Source: Ruminococcus sp. UBA3767 (GTDB lineage Bacteria; Bacillota; Clostridia; Oscillospirales; Ruminococcaceae). From it: DNA of 11,477 nt. Below, one piece after another: positions 6,602-11,477 of the stretch. Location: contig DFFV01000117.1 of assembly GCA_002371625.1 (NCBI GenBank), positions 1 through 11,477 of the forward strand, read 5' to 3'. The position numbers were made by a program, and so were the translations under genes. Each line of letters begins with the position of its first letter. Position 1 is the first letter of the stretch. The notes under the pieces are model-generated. The model saw only the letters and a list, made by a program, of their open reading frames with translations. It was not told the DNA's origin and searched no databases.

Positions 6602-7003
6602 ATGAGCAGGGAAAAAAAGAAAAGAGAATACAATGAGCAGATGGAAAAAATGCTCAAACCAAATCTGGCAGATATAATAATGTGCGTGATACTGTGGTGC
6701 CTTGCAATTGCGCTGGTAGTGCTGCATTTTCGCCCGTCTCATGAGCTTGAGATACGAAAAACATACTATGCACTCACACTCTCGCTGCCTGTTATCGACC
6801 TTATAGTAACAGCATCGGTAGTGCTCAAAAGCGCATTTTTCAGGACATTCAGCCTCTCGGCGATAATGGCGAGAAGAAAAGGCATAGAAAAAAACAGGGT
6901 CTATCCCTCGGATATGTACGTTACAGCGCTGAGAGTTTTCACGCTGATAATGTGTCTTGTAAATGTGATATTTCTTATAATAGTGCTCAGGGTAACTATC
7001 TGA
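6602..7003 (+). CDS. Hypothetical membrane protein, three predicted helices
   Basis: I do not recognise this 133-residue protein. A very basic and acidic N-terminus (MSREKKKREY, about 20 residues) precedes three hydrophobic segments at about 22-43, 57-79 and 108-130. A positively charged loop with RRKG lies at 91-94 between the last two. By the positive-inside rule the N-terminus is probably cytoplasmic. No signal-peptide cleavage site, lipobox or catalytic motif is evident. GGAAGG (6592-6597) lies close to the ATG, with AAAAGGA slightly upstream. It begins 29 nt after lepA stops and ends 19 nt before the next gene, with no terminator on either side, so it belongs to the lepA-hemW transcript. 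Confidence 0.85.
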   Translation: MSREKKKREYNEQMEKMLKPNLADIIMCVILWCLAIALVVLHFRPSHELEIRKTYYALTLSLPVIDLIVTASVVLKSAFFRTFSLSAIMARRKGIEKNRVYPSDMYVTALRVFTLIMCLVNVIFLIIVLRVTI

Positions 7004-7022
7004 GCATTAGGGAGGAGTCTGC

Positions 7023-7496
7023 ATGGACGAGATGAAAAAAGCGATGAAATATTCGCTTGTATTCGGTATCTGCGGCAGCGTGGTAATACCCGTGATATGT
7101 GAGCTTTATGCCAATATCTCAAAGGACTTTGCGTTGTTTTTGTTTGCGTGCTATATAGTTTTTGCAGGGGTGAAATTCTCATCGCTGCACGCAAAGGAAG
7201 CAATGCTGGGAATGACGGCGATGATAGCATACAGCGGCGTTCTGGCGATACCCGTTTACCTTGTGGTGCACCCTGCCGTCAAAAGTATGCTTGAAAAGCG
7301 CTCGCAGTATTTTCAGCTGACATTTCAGCAGTCGCTGCGGCTCATAATAATGCTGGCACTCACGTTTTTGCTTATGTATCTTGTATGGATAGCAAGAGCA
7401 GGCATAAATAAAGCAGCCGCTAAATTCCGCTCAAACAGCGAAAAAACGAAAGAATATATAGATAACGCATTCGACGATACAGGTGACGGGCAGTGA
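7023..7496 (+). CDS. Hypothetical membrane protein, four predicted helices
   Basis: This unrecognised 157-residue protein has hydrophobic segments at about 9-28, 36-51, 61-83 and 105-124. A basic stretch after the last helix leads into a soluble, Asp-rich tail ending DDTGDGQ. A charged linker (KSMLEKRSQ, 87-95) joins helices three and four. The start is clear: GGGAGGAG precedes ATG at normal distance. Its TGA stop overlaps the GTG start of hemW by 4 bp (GTGA), so the two are probably translationally coupled. It looks unrelated to the preceding small membrane protein, but the two may act together given their spacing. No function can be assigned from the sequence. Confidence 0.85.
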   Translation: MDEMKKAMKYSLVFGICGSVVIPVICELYANISKDFALFLFACYIVFAGVKFSSLHAKEAMLGMTAMIAYSGVLAIPVYLVVHPAVKSMLEKRSQYFQLTFQQSLRLIIMLALTFLLMYLVWIARAGINKAAAKFRSNSEKTKEYIDNAFDDTGDGQ

Positions 7497-8599
7497 CGGG
7501 GATATATGTCCATGTGCCTTTTTGTGCAAGAAAATGCCCTTATTGCGACTTTTACTCGGCGGTGCCTGATAAGAATATCCTTGAGGACTATACGCAGGCA
7601 CTGGTCAGGAATATAAGGGAATACACTTCAAAAGGCGTAAAAGCGGACACCTTGTACTTCGGAGGAGGTACGCCGAGCCTGCTCAGACCGGCTCAGCTGG
7701 ATAGCATTATCCGGGCTGCAAAGGATACCTTTGTGCTTGAAAATGCCGAGATAACGCTTGAAGCCAACCCGTGTACAGTCACATCGGAAAAGCTGGAAGC
7801 GTACCTGAGTTCAGGCATAAACAGGCTTTCGCTCGGCGTGCAGTCGGCTGTTGAAAGCGAGCTTGAAACGCTGGGAAGACTGCACAGCTTTGAAACTGCG
7901 AAAAAAGCAGTCGAAAACGCAAAAAAAGCAGGCTTTGAGAATATCTCCTGCGATATTATGCTCGGCACACCCGGGCAGACGCTATCAACACTTGAAACAA
8001 GCATAAACAGCCTGTTATCGCTGGATATACAGCATATCTCGGCGTATATGCTCAAGATAGAGCAGGGCACAGCTTTTGACTGTGATAAAATACGAAACAG
8101 CTGCGCCGATGATGAGCTTTCGGCTCAGATGTATCTTAAAACTGTTGAAATGCTTGTAAATGCAGGTTTTGAGCAGTATGAGATATCTAATTTCGCAAGA
8201 AACGGCAAAAGGTCAAGGCACAATATGAAATACTGGAAGGGCGAAAGCTACCTCGGCTTTGGTCCCTCGGCACATTCCTTCTTTGATAATGTCAGGTATT
8301 TCTGCCCGGGCGATACAAAAGCGTTCATCACGCAAAAAACTCAGCCCCGTATCGTGCAGGAGGAAAACCCCGATAAGCTGGAGGAGTACATCATGCTTGC
8401 GCTTCGCCTCAGCGACGGTATCGGCTTTGAAAAGCTCACTGCGCTCGGCGGGAATGTAAATGCTGTGGTGCAAGCCGCAAGGACATTTGAAAAGGCAGGC
8501 TTGTGCAGCATCTCGCAGGATAAACTGCACCTTACACCGCAGGGGTTTCTCGTTTCCAACGGCATTATCTCTCAGCTCATCGACTCTGCCGAAAGCTGA
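7493..8599 (+). CDS. hemW: HemW, radical-SAM heme chaperone family (HemN-like)
   Basis: HemW proteins bind a 4Fe-4S cluster and S-adenosylmethionine. The characterised ones bind and deliver heme rather than oxidise coproporphyrinogen III. This 368-residue protein has the radical-SAM motif CARKCPYC (Cys11, 15, 18) right after YVHVPF. The residue two past Cys18 is Phe, not the extra Cys typical of true HemN, which favours HemW. GGGTPS (57-62) is the SAM-binding glycine motif, and SRHNMKYWKGESYLGFGPSA (about 241-260) is a family hallmark. The start is GTG at 7493, overlapping the previous stop, with AGGTG at 7481-7485. It is often annotated as oxygen-independent coproporphyrinogen oxidase, which would be misleading without other heme genes. 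No intrinsic terminator follows closely. Confidence 0.94.
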   Translation: MTGIYVHVPFCARKCPYCDFYSAVPDKNILEDYTQALVRNIREYTSKGVKADTLYFGGGTPSLLRPAQLDSIIRAAKDTFVLENAEITLEANPCTVTSEKLEAYLSSGINRLSLGVQSAVESELETLGRLHSFETAKKAVENAKKAGFENISCDIMLGTPGQTLSTLETSINSLLSLDIQHISAYMLKIEQGTAFDCDKIRNSCADDELSAQMYLKTVEMLVNAGFEQYEISNFARNGKRSRHNMKYWKGESYLGFGPSAHSFFDNVRYFCPGDTKAFITQKTQPRIVQEENPDKLEEYIMLALRLSDGIGFEKLTALGGNVNAVVQAARTFEKAGLCSISQDKLHLTPQGFLVSNGIISQLIDSAES

Positions 8600-8612
8600 A
8601 AAAACGGCGCAC

Positions 8613-8640
8613 TTGACAAATGTACAGATACTAAAATAAT
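8613..8640 (+). promoter_or_regulatory. Candidate distal promoter for the 8737 gene
   Basis: A perfect TTGACA (8613-8618) is followed after 16 bp by AATAAT (8635-8640), which matches five of six -10 positions. It lies 14 nt past the hemW stop and would give a leader of about 90 nt. Confidence 0.55.
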
Positions 8641-8668
8641 ACAGTGAGTGAAAAATGTTGCAAAACCC

Positions 8669-8697
8669 TTGATTTTTTCTTCGCTATCGTATAAAAT
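8669..8697 (+). promoter_or_regulatory. Candidate proximal promoter for the 8737 gene
   Basis: TTGATT (8669-8674), a 17-bp spacer and TAAAAT (8692-8697) give a plausible sigma-A promoter. It would start near 8704, about 33 nt before the ATG. Either or both of the two promoters in this spacer may be used. Confidence 0.5.
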
Positions 8698-8736
8698 AGA
8701 GTGTAGTATATTTGTATTCAAAAAGGAGATCATATA

Positions 8737-9603
8737 ATGAAGGACTTTTTTTCAAACCCGTGGGTGAAAAGGTCGGTTGCGGTCTTTAACCTCGCATACT
8801 TTGCTGTCATCTGTATGTTCACATTCGCAACGTTCCTGTATCAGATACAGTTCACCGACGGTAAAGAGGTCACATTTTTTGTAGTATATTTTATTGCCAG
8901 CCTGCTTTTCATGGGGCTGATGATATACGCAAGGCGTGAGATACTTACAAGGATAGTCAGCGTGGCGATGCCGCCTGTGTGCTTCTGCCTCATTCTTTTC
9001 AACTGGGGCAACTGGATACTTATCATACCGCCGTTCATCGTTGCGCTCGTTATGTTCTTCGCATCGGGCGTTCACGAAACTACCAAGGTGATCCTGGGAA
9101 CGATATATCTTCTTATGTACGTTCTGGGACTTGTGGCATTCCTGGTACTGAGAATGCTCTTTGGCGGTTCAAGCGTAACAACTCTGCTCAACAGCGATCT
9201 TCAGAACAAACCCGACGTTTACGAGCTTTATAAGGGCGAACAATTTGCCAAGCTGATCGAGGTGACTAAGGAAGAAAACCTTATCTCGCCCGACGGCAAG
9301 TACCGGATAGTTCTGTATGATGTGCAGGATAATGATAAGGGAAGGATAAAGATCTGCGTAGTTCCTCACGGACAGGATATCGAGCTTAATTTCTTCACCC
9401 TGAAGCAGAAGGGTATCGAAAAAACGATTTCCAATAAGGGCACCCGTGGTACTATCCCCGAGGTCGGCTGGGAAAAGGATCCCAAAACAGGCGCTTTCCG
9501 TGTTTATTATGTGCTCTCAAAGGGCGCACAGAGAAGGTATTCTACCGTAAACGACAACAATATGCCTGATAAGCAGTACCTTGAATTCCTGGGTATCTCC
9601 TGA
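8737..9603 (+). CDS. Hypothetical membrane protein with C-terminal extracytoplasmic domain
   Basis: I do not recognise this 288-residue protein. It has five hydrophobic segments at about 13-35, 46-64, 71-89, 92-110 and 117-141, then a soluble domain of roughly 145 residues. The charge pattern (basic N-terminus, ARREILTR in the second loop) puts the N-terminus inside, so the odd number of helices places the C-terminal domain outside. That domain contains SPDGKYRIVLYD (184-195), a beta-strand motif like the SPDGK turns of beta-propeller and related sheet proteins, but one copy is not a propeller. A conserved-looking aromatic end (YLEFLGIS) closes it. AAAAAGGAG precedes the ATG at normal spacing. 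It is a single-gene unit with promoters upstream and a strong terminator downstream. Confidence 0.88.
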   Translation: MKDFFSNPWVKRSVAVFNLAYFAVICMFTFATFLYQIQFTDGKEVTFFVVYFIASLLFMGLMIYARREILTRIVSVAMPPVCFCLILFNWGNWILIIPPFIVALVMFFASGVHETTKVILGTIYLLMYVLGLVAFLVLRMLFGGSSVTTLLNSDLQNKPDVYELYKGEQFAKLIEVTKEENLISPDGKYRIVLYDVQDNDKGRIKICVVPHGQDIELNFFTLKQKGIEKTISNKGTRGTIPEVGWEKDPKTGAFRVYYVLSKGAQRRYSTVNDNNMPDKQYLEFLGIS

Positions 9604-9620
9604 TAAAAACAAAATCTGAA

Positions 9621-9646
9621 ACGAGGGCTTTGTCCCTCGTTTTTTT
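9621..9646 (+). terminator. Rho-independent terminator after the 8737 gene
   Basis: ACGAGGG (9621-9627), loop CTTTGT and CCCTCGT (9634-9640) form a clean stem with a T-tract to 9646, 17 nt past the stop codon. Confidence 0.93.
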
Positions 9647-9730
9647 GTCTGCGTGAATAAAAACGCTTGTGCGGGTGATAATACTGTTAGTCAAAATTAT
9701 TTGGCAATAAGCTATGAAAGGAATGCGGAT

Positions 9731-10006
9731 ATGAAAAAGATACTTGCGTTCACTGCGGGCGTTATCGCCTGCTGCGCCGCCTTTGCGGGCTGTGCAAGCA
9801 AAGACGATGTTGATTCCAACCCGTCCTCGCATGAAAGCTCATCGCTCGTTTATCACGATAGCTCCTCATATTACGAAAAAGATAGCTCAAAAACTATCCC
9901 CGATCGTGTTGAAAGCACTGTGGACGACGTTATCGACGGCGGAAAAAAGGTCGTTGACGATACTGCCAGCACCGCAAAGGATGTCGTGGATAATGTCACG
10001 CAATAA
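9731..10006 (+). CDS. Small Ser/Asp-rich lipoprotein
   Basis: This 91-residue protein has a lipoprotein signal peptide: MKKIL, a hydrophobic core, then FAGC with Cys21 as the probable lipidated residue. The -3 Phe is less usual than Leu but tolerated. After cleavage the chain is Ser-rich (about 22-53, with several SSS runs and Tyr/His) and then becomes an acidic-basic segment (about 58-91) in which VDD- and DVV-type units recur, suggesting an amphipathic helix. I assign no function. Surface anchoring is expected. The open frame extends upstream to 9653, but AAAGGA (9717-9722) 8 nt before ATG 9731, and the signal peptide beginning there, fix the start. A GATAAT box lies at 9677-9682, but no good -35 is visible. 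A terminator follows. Confidence 0.82.
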   Translation: MKKILAFTAGVIACCAAFAGCASKDDVDSNPSSHESSSLVYHDSSSYYEKDSSKTIPDRVESTVDDVIDGGKKVVDDTASTAKDVVDNVTQ

Positions 10007-10014
10007 CATCAAAG

Positions 10015-10043
10015 AAGGACGGCTCAGTGCCGTTCTTTTTTTT
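10015..10043 (+). terminator. Rho-independent terminator after the lipoprotein gene
   Basis: AAGGACGGC (10015-10023), loop TCAGT and GCCGTTCTT (10029-10037) pair over 9 bp with one G-T wobble, followed by T to 10043. It isolates the lipoprotein gene from the ATP synthase operon. Confidence 0.92.
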
Positions 10044-10120
10044 GCAAATGGAAATATTAAATAAATATGTACATAAAGTAAATGCTCGGTAAAATATATA
10101 TGAAAAGTGGAGCTTGATAC

Positions 10121-10149
10121 TTTAAAAATCAGGCGAAAAATGATATAAT
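10121..10149 (+). promoter_or_regulatory. Extended -10 promoter of the ATP synthase operon
   Basis: TATAAT (10144-10149) is preceded by TG one base upstream (TGATATAAT), an extended -10. TTTAAA (10121-10126) at 17 bp is a weak -35. The leader to atpI is about 60 nt. It can fold TCAC/GTGA around a TTTGCAAA palindrome (10176-10197), but I attach no function to that. Confidence 0.7.
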
Positions 10150-10217
10150 ATCTAAGAATGCGATAGTATGTGCTTTCACTTTTGCAAAGCAGTGTGACCG
10201 TTCGGGAGGAGTGGCGT

Positions 10218-10598
10218 ATGCAGGGCGAAAATTCACTGCGTCAGCTTGTGCGCAGTATGCTCACGGCAATGGCTGTAATGACGGTGTTTTGCTGGGCTTT
10301 CACGCTGATATGGGGATTCTCCCTTAAAACTCTGATAGGGTTCGCACTCGGCTACGGATATGTCACCGCCTGCTATTTTTATCTTGCATCGTGCTGTGAA
10401 AAAGCGGTCGAGCTTGATGTCGCAAAAGGAAAGCGTCTTATGCTCAGATGCTATATAGTGAGATATGCAGGGCTTTTTGCGCTCAGTGCATTCTCAATGC
10501 TTACGGGCTGTATAAATGTCGTCGGCATTCTCGTGCCTCAGTTTTTCCCAAGGATAATACTGATGTTCAGGGAATTTGCCGTGAGAAAGGAAAGGTAA
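10218..10598 (+). CDS. atpI: ATP synthase subunit I (AtpI-like)
   Basis: AtpI is a small membrane protein encoded first in many atp operons. It helps assemble the c-ring and is not part of the finished enzyme. This protein has 126 residues and four hydrophobic segments at about 14-33, 36-56, 76-96 and 98-116, with a basic loop (AKGKRLMLR, 69-77) and the VPQFFPRIIL segment (106-115) typical of the family. Sequence in this family is poorly conserved, so the call rests partly on position, directly ahead of atpB. The frame is open upstream to 10170, but GGGAGGAG (10204-10211), 6 nt before the ATG, sets the start. Its stop is 7 nt before atpB, and the atpB ribosome site overlaps its last codons. 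Confidence 0.85.
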   Translation: MQGENSLRQLVRSMLTAMAVMTVFCWAFTLIWGFSLKTLIGFALGYGYVTACYFYLASCCEKAVELDVAKGKRLMLRCYIVRYAGLFALSAFSMLTGCINVVGILVPQFFPRIILMFREFAVRKER

Positions 10599-10605
10599 TT
10601 GCTCA

Positions 10606-11334
10606 ATGGACGGTATAGGTCAGGGACCAAAGGTCGTTTTTGAGATTGGACCTGTGCGCATAACCGAAACGGTGGTAACAGGCTGGATAATAATCGTTGC
10701 CGTGCTTGTGCTGTGTATATGGTTCACACGGGGACTTAAAAAGATACCCGATAAGAAAAGACAGATACTTGCGGAGATGTTCGTAAAGTTCGTCAACGGG
10801 CTTGTAAAGGAGAATATGGGGCCGAAAATGATGTTTTATGCTCCGTATATCGCAACTTTGCTCGTGTATGCATTGCTCGGCGCTCTGGTCAGCCTTATAG
10901 GACTGCGCTCGATGACAGCAGATATAAACGTTACGGGAACGTGGGCACTTATGACGTTTGCGCTTATCACCTTCCATAAGATAAAGGCAAACGGCTTTGG
11001 AGGATACCTAAAGAGCTTTGGTCAGCCGGTTGCGTTCATCCTGCCGCTCAATATCGTCAGCGAGGTCGCAACACCTGCCTCAATGGCATTCCGTCTTTTC
11101 GGAAACGTCGCAGGCGGAATGGTAATAACCAGCCTCGTTTACGGTGCACTTGCATCGCTCTCACAGGCGGTCGGGCTGAGCTTTGCCGCAGGATCGTGGG
11201 GCTTCAGCGTGTTCCAGGTGGGAATACCTGCTGTGCTGTCGGTCTATTTCGACCTCTTCTCAGGGTGCATACAGGCATATATCTTCTCTATGCTGACCAT
11301 GGTAAACGTGGGCGCAGCAGCCGAGGAGGGCTAA
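10606..11334 (+). CDS. atpB: F-type ATP synthase subunit a
   Basis: Subunit a forms the ion half-channels of the membrane F0 sector against the rotating c-ring. This 242-residue protein has about five to six transmembrane segments. It carries the family signature around FRLFGN (162-167), with the indispensable Arg at 163 (E. coli R210) and Asn167 (E. coli N214). Upstream, PLNIVSEVATP (147-157) is typical of Firmicutes subunits. The C-terminal helix IPAVLSVYFDLFSGCIQAYI (about 207-226) is the second conserved block. It is translated from AAAGG overlapping the end of atpI and is followed by atpE. Whether the enzyme moves H+ or Na+ cannot be decided, because the ion-binding part of subunit c is outside the window. 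Confidence 0.97.
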   Translation: MDGIGQGPKVVFEIGPVRITETVVTGWIIIVAVLVLCIWFTRGLKKIPDKKRQILAEMFVKFVNGLVKENMGPKMMFYAPYIATLLVYALLGALVSLIGLRSMTADINVTGTWALMTFALITFHKIKANGFGGYLKSFGQPVAFILPLNIVSEVATPASMAFRLFGNVAGGMVITSLVYGALASLSQAVGLSFAAGSWGFSVFQVGIPAVLSVYFDLFSGCIQAYIFSMLTMVNVGAAAEEG

Positions 11335-11347
11335 AACAAGTTTTTTT

Positions 11348-11359
11348 CCGCAGGTGCGG
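11348..11359 (+). other. Small stem-loop between atpB and atpE
   Basis: CCGC-AGGT-GCGG is a 4-bp stem followed by TTTAATT. It lies in the 72-nt gap between atpB and atpE, longer than the other junctions in this operon. It could stall polymerase or mark an RNA processing point, helping set c well above a. It is too short to call a terminator. Confidence 0.3.
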
Positions 11360-11406
11360 TTTAATTATAGCTAACAATAAACAATCAAATACCGGAGGGA
11401 ATCATT

Positions 11407-11477
11407 ATGTTGGAAAAGGCAATAGTTTTGGGATGTTCAGCAGTAGGTGCAGGACTTGCGATGATCGCAGGTATCGG
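11407..11477 (+). CDS. atpE: F-type ATP synthase subunit c (5' part)
   Basis: Only the first 23 complete codons are in the window; the gene runs off the right edge. The visible protein begins MLEKAIVLG and continues into the Gly/Ala-rich AVGAGLAMIAGIG first helix that is characteristic of the c-ring proteolipid. GGAGGG (11393-11398) lies 8 nt before the ATG. The order atpI-atpB-atpE agrees with a standard operon that would continue with the b, delta, alpha, gamma, beta and epsilon genes. The ion-binding carboxylate in helix two is outside the window. Confidence 0.93.
   Translation, partial: MLEKAIVLGCSAVGAGLAMIAGI

Noticed and set aside
7493-8599. Assignment as true oxygen-independent coproporphyrinogen oxidase (HemN)
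   Set aside because: The extra Cys after the CxxxCxxC motif is replaced by Phe, the neighbours are lepA-like, and no other heme biosynthesis gene is present.
9653-9730. N-terminal extension of the lipoprotein gene upstream to 9653
   Set aside because: It would bury the signal peptide, and the good ribosome site belongs to ATG 9731.
10170-10217. Upstream GTG start for atpI
   Set aside because: No ribosome site precedes it, while GGGAGGAG sits 6 nt before ATG 10218 and the family begins near there.

Overview
The window looks like chromosomal core sequence from a Gram-positive Clostridia member. The best guess is a Ruminococcus-type Oscillospiraceae. Supporting signs are strong Shine-Dalgarno sites before nearly every gene, consensus sigma-A promoters with 17-bp spacers, intrinsic terminators with T-tracts, a ClpC-type unfoldase, a DegV protein, and an atpI-atpB-atpE F-type ATP synthase operon start. 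The taxon is inferred from style and gene content, not from a marker gene.

Layout. Bases 1-416 have no convincing protein gene. They hold an 87-bp inverted-repeat element flanked by TA and a run of small hairpins ending in a strong plus-strand terminator. Two minus-strand genes follow: a 36-residue Cys/Gly/Asn-rich membrane miniprotein (417-527) and an unrecognised 160-residue protein (652-1134), which has its own terminator and a near-consensus promoter. A divergent spacer (1135-1333) carries three GGACAA half-sites upstream of a 779-residue ClpC-like double AAA+ ATPase (1334-3673). This ATPase has a shortened middle region and an unusually high cysteine content. degV (3779-4651) is a single-gene unit with a good promoter and terminator.

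lepA (4770-6572) starts from a perfect TTGACA-N17-TATAAT promoter whose start site lies in a 7-bp dyad. It is followed closely by two small unrecognised membrane proteins and by hemW (7493-8599), which overlaps the preceding gene by 4 bp. These four are probably co-transcribed. A five-helix membrane protein with a probable extracytoplasmic domain (8737-9603) and a small lipoprotein (9731-10006) each end in an intrinsic terminator. An extended -10 promoter then opens the ATP synthase operon: atpI (10218-10598), atpB (10606-11334) and the first 23 complete codons of atpE (11407 to the window end).

Functionally the window joins protein quality control (Clp), fatty-acid binding (DegV), translation (LepA), heme trafficking (HemW) and energy conservation (F-ATPase). 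Several small, lineage-restricted envelope proteins lie between them. No tRNA, rRNA, CRISPR array, transposase gene or phage gene was seen. No clear multi-gene novel system is present. The less ordinary items are the Cys-rich miniprotein, the possible operator in front of the divergent ClpC, the TA-flanked inverted-repeat element, and the two membrane proteins between lepA and hemW.
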